From positions 47,890 to 111,889 of the forward strand of contig NZ_FZTC01000021.1 in assembly GCF_900200035.1 (NCBI RefSeq): a stretch of DNA of 64,000 nucleotides. The letters are read 5' to 3'. A model generated the notes under the pieces. That model saw nothing but the letters and a program-made list of their open reading frames with translations. It was not told the origin of the DNA and made no database searches. This document shows positions 1 to 8,529 of the stretch, piece by piece. The stretch is from Klebsiella grimontii (GTDB lineage Bacteria; Pseudomonadota; Gammaproteobacteria; Enterobacterales; Enterobacteriaceae). Numbering within the stretch: position 1 is the stretch's first letter; each line of letters opens with the position of its first letter. A program made the position numbers and the translations under genes.

Positions 1-1
1 G

Positions 2-1039
2 ACGCTAATGGAAGCGGTGCTCAATAACATCCCCGCCGCCGTGGTCGTGGTCGATGAGCAGGATCGGGTGGTGATGGATAATCTCGCCTACAAAACGTTC
101 TGCGCGGACTGCGGCGGGAAAGAGCTGCTGGTCGAGCTCCAGGTTTCCCCGCGCAAAATGGGGCCCGGCGCGGAGCAAATCCTGCCGGTGGTGGTTCGCG
201 GCGCGGTCCGCTGGCTGTCGGTGACCTGCTGGGCGCTGCCCGGCGTGAGTGAAGAAGCCAGCCGCTACTTCGTCGACAGCGCCCCGGCGCGCACGCTGGT
301 GGTGATCGCCGACTGTACCCAGCAGCGCCAGCAGCAGGAGCAGGGCCGGCTCGACCGTCTGAAACAGCAAATGACCGCCGGTAAGCTGCTGGCCGCGATT
401 CGCGAGTCGCTGGACGCGGCGCTGATTCAGCTTAATTGCCCAATCAATATGCTGGCGGCGGCCCGCCGGCTGAACGGCGAAGGCAGCGGCAACGTGGCGC
501 TGGACGCGGCGTGGCGCGAAGGTGAAGAGGCCATGGCGCGCCTGCAGCGCTGCCGCCCTTCTCTTGAGCTGGAAAGCAATGCCGTCTGGCCGCTTCAGCC
601 CTTTTTTGACGACCTGTACGCCCTCTACCGCACCCGCTTTGACGATCGCGCGCGGCTGCAGGTGGACATGGCATCGCCGCATCTGGTCGGCTTCGGCCAG
701 CGTACCCAGCTGCTGGCCTGCTTGAGTTTATGGCTCGACCGGACGCTGGCCCTCGCCGCCGAGCTGCCCTCCGTACCGCTGGAGATCGAGCTTTACGCCG
801 AAGAGGACGAGGGCTGGCTCTCTTTGTATCTCAACGACAATGTCCCGCTGCTGCAGGTGCGCTACGCCCACTCCCCCGATGCCCTAAACTCTCCCGGCAA
901 AGGGATGGAGCTGCGGCTGATCCAAACGCTGGTCGCCTACCACCGCGGCGCGATTGAACTGGCTTCGCGACCGCAGGGAGGCACCAGCCTGGTTCTGCGT
1001 TTCCCGCTCTTTAATACCCTGACCGGAGGTGAGCAATGA
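2..1039 (+). CDS. nifL: NifL, nitrogen-fixation negative regulator (5' end outside window)
   Basis: NifL is the flavoprotein antiactivator that binds NifA and blocks it when oxygen or fixed nitrogen is present. The frame is open from base 2, so about 345 C-terminal residues are visible of a family length near 495. The visible part starts in the second PAS-like domain. It then has a Gln-rich linker (TQQRQQQEQGRLDRLKQQ) and a helical region that lacks the histidine of true sensor kinases. It ends with a GHKL-type ATP-binding fold (GKGMELRLIQ, then GGTSLVLRFPL). The FAD-binding first PAS domain and the promoter lie upstream of the window. The stop overlaps the nifA start as ATGA, which fits the translational coupling that keeps NifL and NifA levels matched. 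Identification rests on the domain layout and on nifA following directly. Confidence 0.95.
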   Translation, partial: TLMEAVLNNIPAAVVVVDEQDRVVMDNLAYKTFCADCGGKELLVELQVSPRKMGPGAEQILPVVVRGAVRWLSVTCWALPGVSEEASRYFVDSAPARTLVVIADCTQQRQQQEQGRLDRLKQQMTAGKLLAAIRESLDAALIQLNCPINMLAAARRLNGEGSGNVALDAAWREGEEAMARLQRCRPSLELESNAVWPLQPFFDDLYALYRTRFDDRARLQVDMASPHLVGFGQRTQLLACLSLWLDRTLALAAELPSVPLEIELYAEEDEGWLSLYLNDNVPLLQVRYAHSPDALNSPGKGMELRLIQTLVAYHRGAIELASRPQGGTSLVLRFPLFNTLTGGEQ

Positions 1040-2610
1040 TCCATAAATCCGATTCGGACACCACCGTCAGACGTTTCGATCTCTCCCAGCAGTTTACCGC
1101 CATGCAGCGGATAAGCGTGGTCCTGAGTCGCGCCACCGAAGCGAGCAAAACCCTGCAGGAGGTCCTGAGCGTGCTACATAACGATGCGTTTATGCAGCAC
1201 GGGATGATTTGCCTGTACGACAGCCAGCAGGAGATCCTGAGCATCGAAGCGCTGCAGCAAACGGAAGACCAGACGCTGCCCGGCAGTACGCAAATTCGCT
1301 ACCGGCCGGGGGAAGGATTAGTCGGTACCGTGCTGGCGCAGGGCCAGTCGCTGGTGCTGCCGCGCGTCGCCGACGACCAGCGTTTTCTCGATCGTCTGAG
1401 CCTGTACGACTATGACCTGCCGTTTATCGCCGTTCCGCTGATGGGCCCCCACTCCCGGCCCATCGGCGTACTGGCGGCGCAGCCGATGGCGCGTCAGGAA
1501 GAGCGGCTGCCCGCCTGCACGCGCTTTCTCGAAACCGTCGCCAATCTGATCGCCCAGACGATTCGCCTGATGATCCTGCCAACCTCCGCCGCGCAGGCGC
1601 CGCAGCAGAGCCCCAGAATAGAGCGCCCGCGCGCCTGTACCCCTTCGCGCGGTTTCGGCCTGGAAAATATGGTCGGTAAAAGCCCGGCGATGCGGCAGAT
1701 TATGGATATTATTCGTCAGGTTTCCCGCTGGGATACCACGGTGCTGGTACGCGGCGAGAGCGGCACCGGGAAAGAGCTCATCGCCAACGCCATCCACCAT
1801 AATTCTCCGCGCGCCGCCGCGGCGTTCGTCAAATTTAACTGCGCGGCGCTGCCGGACAACCTGCTGGAGAGCGAGCTGTTTGGTCATGAGAAAGGCGCGT
1901 TTACCGGCGCGGTGCGCCAGCGGAAAGGCCGCTTTGAGCTGGCGGACGGCGGCACCTTATTCCTCGATGAGATCGGCGAAAGCAGCGCCTCGTTTCAGGC
2001 TAAGCTACTGCGTATTCTGCAAGAGGGGGAGATGGAGCGCGTCGGCGGCGACGAAACCCTGCGGGTCAACGTGCGCATTATCGCGGCGACCAACCGCCAT
2101 CTGGAAGAGGAGGTGCGGCTGGGTCATTTCCGCGAGGATCTATACTACCGCCTGAACGTAATGCCTATCGCGCTGCCGCCGCTGCGCGAGCGCCAGGAGG
2201 ATATCGCCGAGCTGGCGCACTTTCTGGTGCGAAAAATCGCCCACAGCCAGGGGCGAACGCTGCGCATCAGCGATGGGGCGATTCGCCTGCTGATGGAGTA
2301 CAGCTGGCCGGGAAACGTGCGCGAACTGGAAAACTGTCTCGAACGTTCGGCGGTGCTGTCGGAAAGCGGCCTGATAGACCGGGACGTGATTCTGTTCAAC
2401 CATCGCGATAACCCGCCGAAAGCGCTCGCCAGCAGCGGCCCGGCGGAGGACGGCTGGCTCGATAACAGCCTCGACGAGCGCCAGCGGCTGATCGCCGCCC
2501 TGGAAAAAGCGGGCTGGGTGCAGGCCAAAGCGGCGCGGCTGCTCGGCATGACCCCGCGCCAGGTGGCGTATCGCATTCAGATTATGGATATCACCATGCC
2601 GCGACTGTGA
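1036..2610 (+). CDS. nifA: NifA, sigma-54-dependent activator of nif genes
   Basis: NifA is the enhancer-binding protein that opens sigma-54 promoters of the nif regulon. It is 524 residues, the normal length for Klebsiella. An N-terminal GAF domain spans about 25-180. The AAA+ domain spans about 212-440, with Walker A GESGTGKE at 240-247, the sigma-54 contact loop GAFTGA at 287-292 and Walker [10 protein letters not shown] at 306-314. A Fis-type helix-turn-helix ends the protein (about 493-515, [18 protein letters not shown]). I see no cysteine-rich interdomain linker, so oxygen control should come through NifL, as is known for Klebsiella NifA. The start overlaps the nifL stop by four bases, so the two are one operon. 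A matching NifA site lies 8 bp past its stop. Confidence 0.97.
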   Translation: MIHKSDSDTTVRRFDLSQQFTAMQRISVVLSRATEASKTLQEVLSVLHNDAFMQHGMICLYDSQQEILSIEALQQTEDQTLPGSTQIRYRPGEGLVGTVLAQGQSLVLPRVADDQRFLDRLSLYDYDLPFIAVPLMGPHSRPIGVLAAQPMARQEERLPACTRFLETVANLIAQTIRLMILPTSAAQAPQQSPRIERPRACTPSRGFGLENMVGKSPAMRQIMDIIRQVSRWDTTVLVRGESGTGKELIANAIHHNSPRAAAAFVKFNCAALPDNLLESELFGHEKGAFTGAVRQRKGRFELADGGTLFLDEIGESSASFQAKLLRILQEGEMERVGGDETLRVNVRIIAATNRHLEEEVRLGHFREDLYYRLNVMPIALPPLRERQEDIAELAHFLVRKIAHSQGRTLRISDGAIRLLMEYSWPGNVRELENCLERSAVLSESGLIDRDVILFNHRDNPPKALASSGPAEDGWLDNSLDERQRLIAALEKAGWVQAKAARLLGMTPRQVAYRIQIMDITMPRL

Positions 2611-2617
2611 AGCCTTA

Positions 2618-2633
2618 TGTGAGATTCAGGACA
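2618..2633 (+). promoter_or_regulatory. NifA upstream activator site (TGT-N10-ACA) for nifBQ
   Basis: TGT at 2618-2620 and ACA at 2631-2633 are separated by exactly 10 bases, the established NifA UAS pattern. It is centred about 124 bases upstream of the expected start of transcription from the sigma-54 promoter at 2724-2739, a usual distance for a looping enhancer. Confidence 0.85.
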
Positions 2634-2723
2634 TTGTCGCCAGCGCGGCGGAATTGCGACAATTCAGGGACGCGGGTTGCCGGTTAAAAAGTCTACTTTT
2701 CATGCGGTTGCGAAATTAACCTC

Positions 2724-2739
2724 TGGTACAGCATTTGCA
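2724..2739 (+). promoter_or_regulatory. Sigma-54 promoter of nifBQ
   Basis: The sequence TGGTACAGCATTTGCA carries the -24 GG at 2725-2726 and the -12 GC at 2737-2738, with the required 10 bases between. It lies 35 bases before the nifB ATG and downstream of a NifA site. Transcription should begin near 2750. Confidence 0.88.
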
Positions 2740-2774
2740 GCAGGAAGGTATCGCCCAATCACGAAGGTACGACC

Positions 2775-4181
2775 ATGACTTCCTGCTCCTCTTTTTCTGG
2801 CGGCAAAGCCTGCCGCCCGGCGGATGACAGCGCATTGACGCCGCTTGTGGCCGATAAAGCTGCCGCGCACCCCTGCTACTCTCGCCATGGGCATCACCGT
2901 TTCGCGCGGATGCATCTGCCCGTCGCGCCCGCCTGCAATTTGCAGTGCAACTACTGTAATCGCAAATTCGATTGCAGCAACGAGTCCCGCCCCGGGGTAT
3001 CGTCAACGCTGCTGACGCCTGAACAGGCGGTCGTGAAAGTGCGTCAGGTCGCGCAGGCGATCCCGCAGCTTTCGGTGGTGGGCATCGCCGGGCCCGGCGA
3101 TCCGCTCGCCAATATCGCCCGCACCTTTCGCACCCTGGAGCTGATCCGCGAACAGCTGCCGGACCTGAAATTATGCCTGTCGACCAACGGACTGATGCTG
3201 CCTGACGCGGTGGACCGCCTGCTGGATGTCGGCGTTGACCACGTCACGGTCACCATTAATACCCTCGACGCGGAGATTGCCGCGCAAATCTACGCCTGGC
3301 TATGGCTGGACGGCGAACGCTACAGCGGGCGCGAAGCGGGAGAGATCCTGATTGCCCGTCAGCTTGAGGGCGTGCGCAGGCTGACCGCCAAAGGTGTGCT
3401 GGTGAAAATAAATTCGGTGCTGATCCCCGGTATCAACGATAGCGGCATGGCCGACGTGAGCCGCGCGCTGCGGGCCAGCGGCGCGTTTATCCATAATATT
3501 ATGCCGCTGATCGCCAGGCCGGAGCACGGCACGGTGTTTGGCCTCAACGGCCAGCCGGAGCCGGACGCCGAGACGCTCGCCGCCACCCGCGGCCGGTGCG
3601 GCGAAGTGATGCCGCAGATGACCCACTGCCACCAGTGTCGCGCCGACGCCATTGGGATGCTCGGCGAAGACCGCAGCCAGCAGTTTACCCAGCTTCCGGC
3701 GCCAGAGAGTCTCCCGGCCTGGCTGCCGATCCTCCACCAGCGCGCGCAGCTGCACGCCAGCATTGCGACCCGCGGCGAATCTGAAGCCGATGACGCCTGC
3801 CTGGTCGCCGTGGCGTCAAGCCGCGGGGACGTCATTGATTGTCACTTTGGTCACGCCGACCGGTTCTACATTTACAGCCTCTCGGCCGCCGGTATGGTGC
3901 TGGTCAACGAGCGCTTTACGCCCAAATATTGTCAGGGGCGCGATGACTGCGAGCCGCAGGATAACGCAGCCCGGTTTGCGGCGATCCTCGAACTGCTGGC
4001 GGACGTTAAAGCCGTATTCTGCGTGCGTATCGGCCATACGCCGTGGCAACAGCTGGAACAGGAAGGCATTGAACCCTGCGTTGACGGCGCGTGGCGGCCG
4101 GTCTCCGAAGTGCTGCCCGCGTGGTGGCAACAGCGTCGGGGGAGCTGGCCTGCCGCGTTGCCGCATAAGGGGGTCGCCTGA
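2775..4181 (+). CDS. nifB: NifB, radical SAM enzyme making the FeMo-cofactor core (NifB-co)
   Basis: NifB fuses [4Fe-4S] clusters and inserts the central carbide to form NifB-co, the 8Fe precursor of the nitrogenase cofactor, using S-adenosylmethionine. The protein is 468 residues. The radical SAM cysteines are C54, C58 and C61 in CNLQCNYC. The radical SAM barrel runs to roughly residue 300. A NifX/NafY-like C-terminal domain follows from about 340 (DVIDCHFGHADRFYIY), as is typical of proteobacterial NifB. The ATG at 2775 is preceded by GAAGG at about 8 bases. The stop overlaps the nifQ start as TGATG, so nifBQ is one operon under the sigma-54 promoter just upstream. Confidence 0.97.
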   Translation: MTSCSSFSGGKACRPADDSALTPLVADKAAAHPCYSRHGHHRFARMHLPVAPACNLQCNYCNRKFDCSNESRPGVSSTLLTPEQAVVKVRQVAQAIPQLSVVGIAGPGDPLANIARTFRTLELIREQLPDLKLCLSTNGLMLPDAVDRLLDVGVDHVTVTINTLDAEIAAQIYAWLWLDGERYSGREAGEILIARQLEGVRRLTAKGVLVKINSVLIPGINDSGMADVSRALRASGAFIHNIMPLIARPEHGTVFGLNGQPEPDAETLAATRGRCGEVMPQMTHCHQCRADAIGMLGEDRSQQFTQLPAPESLPAWLPILHQRAQLHASIATRGESEADDACLVAVASSRGDVIDCHFGHADRFYIYSLSAAGMVLVNERFTPKYCQGRDDCEPQDNAARFAAILELLADVKAVFCVRIGHTPWQQLEQEGIEPCVDGAWRPVSEVLPAWWQQRRGSWPAALPHKGVA

Positions 4182-4684
4182 TGCCGCCGCTCGACTGGTT
4201 GCGGCGCTTATGGCTGCTGTACCACGCGGGGAAAGGCAGCTTTCCGCTGCGCATGGGGCTTAGCCCGCGCGATTGGCAGGCGCTGCGCCGGCGCCTGGGC
4301 GAGGTGGAAACGCCGCTCGACGGCGAGACGCTCACCCGTCGCCGCCTGATGGCGGAGCTCAACGCCACCCGCGAAGAGGAGCGCCAGCAGCTGGGCGCTT
4401 GGCTGGCGGGCTGGATGCAGCAAGATGCCGGGCCGATGGCGCAGATTATCGCCGAGGTTTCGCTGGCGTTTAACCATCTCTGGCAGGATCTTGGTCTGGC
4501 ATCGCGCGCCGAATTGCGCCTGCTGATGAGCGACTGCTTTCCACAGCTGGTGGTGATGAACGAACACAATATGCGCTGGAAAAAGTTCTTTTATCGTCAG
4601 CGCTGTTTGCTGCAGCAGGGGGAAGTTATCTGCCGTTCGCCAAGCTGCGACGAGTGCTGGGAACGCAGCGCCTGTTTTGAGTAG
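4181..4684 (+). CDS. nifQ: NifQ, molybdenum donor for FeMo-cofactor synthesis
   Basis: NifQ carries a Mo-Fe-S cluster and supplies molybdenum to the NifEN/NifH step of FeMo-co maturation. It has 167 residues, the usual length. The family signature lies at the C-terminus: C151, C156, C159 and C165 in CRSPSCDECWERSACFE (C-x4-C-x2-C-x5-C), the cluster ligands. It is translationally coupled to nifB by a one-base overlap and is followed 25 bp later by a strong terminator, so it is the last gene of the nif cluster on this side. Confidence 0.95.
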   Translation: MPPLDWLRRLWLLYHAGKGSFPLRMGLSPRDWQALRRRLGEVETPLDGETLTRRRLMAELNATREEERQQLGAWLAGWMQQDAGPMAQIIAEVSLAFNHLWQDLGLASRAELRLLMSDCFPQLVVMNEHNMRWKKFFYRQRCLLQQGEVICRSPSCDECWERSACFE

Positions 4685-4711
4685 CCGTTTCCCGAAGGGG
4701 GCGCTGCAAAC

Positions 4712-4741
4712 AAAAAAGCCGGAGGTTTCCCTCCGGCTTTT
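4712..4741. terminator. Bidirectional rho-independent terminator between nifQ and plaP
   Basis: AAAAAGCCGGAGG, a short loop, then CCTCCGGCTTTT forms a GC-rich stem with A and T tracts on the two sides. It can end both the nifBQ transcript (+) and the plaP transcript (-), whose stop codons face it. Confidence 0.92.
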
Positions 4742-4758
4742 CACATCATCAAATGTGA

Positions 4759-6117
4759 TTATGCGACGTCTTCGTACTGCGGCACCGGGTTGCGGAAGCT
4801 TTTGGTCACGCAGGCCAGGTAGACCAGACCAATACCGCCCCAGATCAGGCCGAGAACCATGGAGCTCTCTTCGAGGTTAATCCACAGTGCGCCGACGGTC
4901 AGCGCGCCGCAGACCGGCAGAATCAGATAGTTGAAGTGGTCTTTCAGCGTTTTGTTGCGCTTTTCACGGATCCAGAACTGGGAGATCACCGACAGGTTAA
5001 CGAAGGTGAACGCCACCAGCGCGCCGAAGTTAATCAGCGCCGTCGCCGTGACGAGGTCGAATTTAATCGCCAGCAGCGCGATCGCGCCAACCAGCAGCAC
5101 GTTCCATGCCGGAGTACGCCATTTCGGATGCACGTAGCCGAAGAAACGCGTCGGGAACACGCCGTCGCGGCCCATCACGTACATCAGACGGGAAACGCCC
5201 GCATGCGCGGCCATGCCGGATGCCAGTACGGTAACGCTGGAGAAAATCAGCACGCCCCACTGGAAGGTTTTGCCCGCCACGTACAGCATGATTTCAGGCT
5301 GCGAGGCGTCCGGATCTTTAAAGCGCGAGATGTCCGGGAAGTACAGCTGCAGGAAGTAGGAAGCGCCGATAAAGATCAGGCCGCCAATCAACGCGGTCAG
5401 GAAGATAGCCTTCGGGATCACGCGCTCCGCGTCTTTGGTCTCTTCAGACAGCGAAGAGATGCCGTCGAAGCCGAGGAACGAGAAGCACAGGATGGTCGCG
5501 CCGGTAATCATCGGCACCACGTGCGCGCCTTCAGACCAGAATGGACGGGTGCTGGTCAGCGTGCCCGCGCCTTCGCCGTGCATAACGCCGTAGATAATCA
5601 GGCCAACAATCACCGCCACGATACCCATCTGCAGGATAACGATCAGGGTATTGAAGTTCGCCACGGTCTTGATGCTGCGCAGGTTGGAGATGGTCATAAA
5701 GGCCACCAGCGCGACAACGAAGATCCACGAAGGAATAGAAGGCACCAGCGCTTCAAAATAAATTTTGGCCAGCAGAATGTTGATCATCGGCATGAACAGG
5801 TAGTCCAGCAGCGATGACCAGCCCACCATAAAGCCGACGGCCGGGCTAATGGATTTCTGCGCGTAGGTATAGGCGGAACCCGCCGACGGGAAACGGCGAA
5901 CCAGTTTACCGTAGCTCAGCGCCGTGAAGAGAATGGCGATCAGCGCGAAGGCGTAAGCCGTCGCTACGTGACCATCAGTCAATCCAGAGACGATACCAAA
6001 CGTATCGAACAGCGTCATCGGCTGCATATAGGCCAGGCCCATCATGACAACCGGAATCAACGTAAGCGTTTTACGTAATTCCACGCGAGAGGTTTTTGGA
6101 GTAGCGTTATGCGACAT
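4759..6117 (-). CDS. plaP: PlaP, low-affinity putrescine importer (APC family)
   Basis: This is an inner-membrane proton/putrescine symporter of the APC superfamily, about 12 hydrophobic helices, 452 residues. The length and whole sequence read like E. coli PlaP (YeeF), including the start [18 protein letters not shown] and the end [12 protein letters not shown]. The conserved APC segments [15 protein letters not shown] and [20 protein letters not shown] (interrupted here only for length) are present. The gene order plaP-yeeY-yeeZ-his is that of E. coli, so this is the ancestral backbone next to which the nif cluster lies. In E. coli the transporter supports putrescine-dependent surface motility. 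A GGGGAT sequence precedes the ATG. Confidence 0.93.
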   Translation of the reverse strand: MSHNATPKTSRVELRKTLTLIPVVMMGLAYMQPMTLFDTFGIVSGLTDGHVATAYAFALIAILFTALSYGKLVRRFPSAGSAYTYAQKSISPAVGFMVGWSSLLDYLFMPMINILLAKIYFEALVPSIPSWIFVVALVAFMTISNLRSIKTVANFNTLIVILQMGIVAVIVGLIIYGVMHGEGAGTLTSTRPFWSEGAHVVPMITGATILCFSFLGFDGISSLSEETKDAERVIPKAIFLTALIGGLIFIGASYFLQLYFPDISRFKDPDASQPEIMLYVAGKTFQWGVLIFSSVTVLASGMAAHAGVSRLMYVMGRDGVFPTRFFGYVHPKWRTPAWNVLLVGAIALLAIKFDLVTATALINFGALVAFTFVNLSVISQFWIREKRNKTLKDHFNYLILPVCGALTVGALWINLEESSMVLGLIWGGIGLVYLACVTKSFRNPVPQYEDVA

Positions 6118-6278
6118 AGTTATCCCCTTTTACGGTGAACGCCAGCGCGTAAGCAAAAAATTGCCCCATTTCTTTGTATTCCTCAGCGACAACCACTGTC
6201 GGTTTTTAGTAAATATCTATCCGGTACGAAGCCCGGCCTCTTGGTATTGAATGATGTGTCTTTCAACCAAAAAAATAA

Positions 6279-6301
6279 CCGACACTTTAAAAAAGCGTCG
6301 G
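6279..6301 (-). terminator. Probable terminator after yeeY
   Basis: Read on the minus strand, the stem CCGACgCTTT / AAAGtGTCGG (one mismatch) is followed by TTATTTTTTTGG. It lies about 100 bases past the yeeY stop and upstream of the plaP start, so it should separate the two transcripts. Confidence 0.65.
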
Positions 6302-6404
6302 CCAGTTTCTGATTTTCAGGACGCGTATTTTGCAACAACTGCTGGCCCGATGACAAGATGTTACAAGGCTTAATAATCTTGGTAATTCTCTAACAGATTA
6401 ATAT

Positions 6405-7295
6405 TCATACGATTTTAGTATTATAGACCTGATGGATAGCACTATTTGCTAATATCTCCTTTCGCCACCACTCGCCCGCCTGCCCGCAAACGTCTTCATT
6501 CCAGCCTATCCATGCGCGATTGACCGGTTCGGGGACCGTCGTTTTTATTATCAGTAGCTCGCCGCGGGCGATTAAAGGCTGCACCTGGAATAGCGGTAAA
6601 TAACCCCAGCCCAGTCCGGCGCACAGCAGCATCAGCTGGGCGGGAAGATCGAATACCGTCAGGCTCTCCTCGCCGTCGGCCTGCGGCCACGCGCCGTCGG
6701 TGGTAATCGCGCGATGGCGGCGCAGCGTCCGCCAGCCCACAGGACCGGCAATCTGCGCAAGCGGATGCTGGGGCGCAACGACAAACGCCTGCGCCACCTC
6801 CCCCAGTAGAACAGAGCCGTAGCCGCTGAGCGCCGGAGGGTCGCCCAGCGCGCCGAGCAGAAGATCCGCCCGCCCTTCCACCAGCGTCTGCCAGTTTGCG
6901 CCGAGGGTATCGCGGCGGAATTCAAGACGGGTGGCGTGATGCTGGCGATAAAACGCCGCGATCGACGGGGCCAGCAGCGAGAACGGAAAGGTAGCGTCGA
7001 CGTTGAGTATCAGCGCATTTTCCCAGCCCTGATGCAGCCTGACGGCCTGCTTTTCCAGTTCGCGGGCGGTGTGCAGCACGTCGCGCCCCTTTTCCAGCAG
7101 CATCTGCCCGGTACGGGTGAAGCGCGCCCGGTGGCCGCTGCGGTCGAGAAGTTGAATATTGAGATCGCTTTCCAGCTTATGAATGGTATAGCTCAGCGCC
7201 GACGGCGTTTTATAGAGCTTCGCCGAGGCGGCGGCAAAGCTGCCCTCTTTGTCGAGGGCATCAAGAATGACGAGCACATCCAGCAGTGGTTTCAT
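6405..7295 (-). CDS. yeeY: YeeY, LysR-family transcriptional regulator
   Basis: This LysR-type regulator has 296 residues. The N-terminal winged helix-turn-helix is at about 5-62 (GSFAAASAKLYKTPSALSYTI). A linker helix leads to a periplasmic-binding-protein-like effector domain from about 90. The name follows from its place between plaP and yeeZ, as in E. coli. The effector and targets are not known to me. LysR regulators often control adjacent genes, which makes plaP a candidate target, but the sequence does not show this. It lies 38 bp downstream of yeeZ on the same strand and may be co-transcribed with it. Confidence 0.85.
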   Translation of the reverse strand: MKPLLDVLVILDALDKEGSFAAASAKLYKTPSALSYTIHKLESDLNIQLLDRSGHRARFTRTGQMLLEKGRDVLHTARELEKQAVRLHQGWENALILNVDATFPFSLLAPSIAAFYRQHHATRLEFRRDTLGANWQTLVEGRADLLLGALGDPPALSGYGSVLLGEVAQAFVVAPQHPLAQIAGPVGWRTLRRHRAITTDGAWPQADGEESLTVFDLPAQLMLLCAGLGWGYLPLFQVQPLIARGELLIIKTTVPEPVNRAWIGWNEDVCGQAGEWWRKEILANSAIHQVYNTKIV

Positions 7296-7333
7296 CGCTA
7301 CCCCCTTTCGGTACGCGATTCACCGCTGGCGCA

Positions 7334-8158
7334 TTACTCCATCGGCATCACCAGCGGATCGGGGTACTGGTACTCAAACCCCAGTTCGTTGCAAATACGG
7401 CTGCCATCCACAATCTTGCCGCAACCGTTCTCCGGGTTATCAGAGAATACGGGGACGGGAAGCCCAAGCTCGCGGGCCATCTGCGGATAAAAGACGCCGC
7501 GCGCGGGATGCTTAGGCGCACATATATTATAGATGCGCCCGCCTTTCGGAGCCTGCAATAACAGTTCGATCGCGGCGATCACATCCTGGAGATGCACCAG
7601 ATTGACGCCGTGCTGGCCGTCCGGCGCGGATTTCCCGGCAAAGAAGCGCCCCGGATGACGGGACGGCCCCACCAGCCCGGCGAGGCGCAGAATGTCCACC
7701 GAGGTGCCGGGAAGGTTATGCAGCCAGTCCTCCAGCTCTTTCAGCACCCGTCCGCTGGCGGTTTGCGGGTTACGGGGGGAGTTCTCCTTTAGCGTGCCGC
7801 TGGCGTTGCCGTAAACCGACGTTGAGCTGGTGAATATGATGCGCGGCACGTGATGCGCCAGCGCGGTATCAACGATTTCCTGTACCGCCTGAAGGTAAAA
7901 GTCCTCTCCGGGACCGGTCCGCCGCGCCGGTAAAGTAATCACCAGCGCGTCGACGTTCATTAAGGTATCCAGATCCTCGGTGTCGCAGACCAGCTGCGGC
8001 TCCAGACGCAGCGGATAGCTGTCGATGCCGCACATCCGCGCCGCCTCCACGCCATCCTGCGTGGTCTTACTGCCGGTCACCTGCCATCCCCGCGACATCA
8101 ACGACAGCGCAAGCGGCATACCCAGCCATCCTAAACCTACAATCGCGACCTTCTTCAT
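7334..8158 (-). CDS. yeeZ: YeeZ, NAD(P)-binding SDR/epimerase-like protein
   Basis: This is an extended short-chain dehydrogenase/NAD-dependent epimerase-like protein of 274 residues, the E. coli YeeZ length. The N-terminus holds a Rossmann motif (KVAIVGLGWLGMPLA). TSSTSVYGNASG lies near residue 110. The canonical YxxxK pair is not obvious, so enzymatic activity is uncertain. I chose the ATG at 8158 because AGGAG lies a few bases upstream. An open frame continues to 8221 but would add 21 residues without homology to YeeZ. The gene is transcribed away from the his operon. Its substrate is unknown. Confidence 0.85.
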   Translation of the reverse strand: MKKVAIVGLGWLGMPLALSLMSRGWQVTGSKTTQDGVEAARMCGIDSYPLRLEPQLVCDTEDLDTLMNVDALVITLPARRTGPGEDFYLQAVQEIVDTALAHHVPRIIFTSSTSVYGNASGTLKENSPRNPQTASGRVLKELEDWLHNLPGTSVDILRLAGLVGPSRHPGRFFAGKSAPDGQHGVNLVHLQDVIAAIELLLQAPKGGRIYNICAPKHPARGVFYPQMARELGLPVPVFSDNPENGCGKIVDGSRICNELGFEYQYPDPLVMPME

Positions 8159-8265
8159 CCCCTTGCTCCTGACTTTTCGCTGTGCTGACTTAAGGCTACG
8201 CCAGCCGGCGGCAACTGACAATTTCTTCGGTCAATATGAAATGAATTAATGATAGAAAAAAGCCC

Positions 8266-8295
8266 TTGCTTTATGCGAGTAAAGTGGTTTAGGTT
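8266..8295 (+). promoter_or_regulatory. his operon promoter
   Basis: The -35 TTGCTT (8266-8271) and -10 TAGGTT (8290-8295) are separated by 18 bases. The segment around the -10 matches the well-known enterobacterial his promoter. The leader peptide ATG follows at 8334. In E. coli and Salmonella this promoter is stringent-response (ppGpp) controlled. Confidence 0.75.
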
Positions 8296-8333
8296 AAAAG
8301 GCATCAAATGCATAGTCATTCACAGAGAATTTT

Positions 8334-8384
8334 ATGAACAGCGTTCAATTTAAAAACCACCATCATCACCATCATCCTGACTAG
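8334..8384 (+). CDS. hisL: his operon leader peptide
   Basis: This is a 16-residue leader peptide, MNSVQFKNHHHHHHPD. It has six consecutive histidine codons, where E. coli has seven and here Asn replaces the first. Ribosome stalling at these codons when histidyl-tRNA is scarce lets the downstream RNA form an antiterminator, so hisG is transcribed. It is followed by the alternative hairpin segments and the attenuator. Confidence 0.95.
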   Translation: MNSVQFKNHHHHHHPD

Positions 8385-8402
8385 TCTTTCAGGCGATGTG
8401 TG

Positions 8403-8426
8403 CTGGAAGACGTTTGGATCTTCCAG
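8403..8426 (+). promoter_or_regulatory. his leader hairpin upstream of the attenuator
   Basis: CTGGAAGA (8403-8410) pairs with TCTTCCAG (8419-8426) in the leader RNA just after hisL. Its CTTCC and GGAAG segments can also pair with the arms of the attenuator at 8447-8475, which is the alternative pairing that attenuation needs. Confidence 0.7.
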
Positions 8427-8446
8427 TGGTGCATGAACGCAAAGAG

Positions 8447-8482
8447 AGCCCCCGGAAGATTCGCTTCCGGGGGCTTTTTTTT
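8447..8482 (+). terminator. his attenuator (intrinsic terminator)
   Basis: The 12-bp stem AGCCCCCGGAAG / CTTCCGGGGGCT, with a five-base loop, runs into eight T residues. It sits between hisL and hisG and is the classical his attenuator. Confidence 0.95.
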
Positions 8483-8529
8483 GGACCGAATTCGGACAGA
8501 TTCAGACAGGGTTACAGAGGAAAATAAGA

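Noticed and set aside
1..4741. nif genes as a recently acquired plasmid island
   Set aside because: Composition matches the GC-rich backbone here, and his-nif linkage is long established in Klebsiella, so nothing in the window marks recent transfer.
4936..5817. Long plus-strand open frame of 293 codons inside plaP
   Set aside because: It is antisense to a clearly conserved transporter gene, is rich in His/Arg/Gln as expected of a shadow frame, and has no family match.
8359..8376. Histidine codon run as a cloning tag artefact
   Set aside because: It lies in the his leader peptide with its attenuator, which explains it fully.
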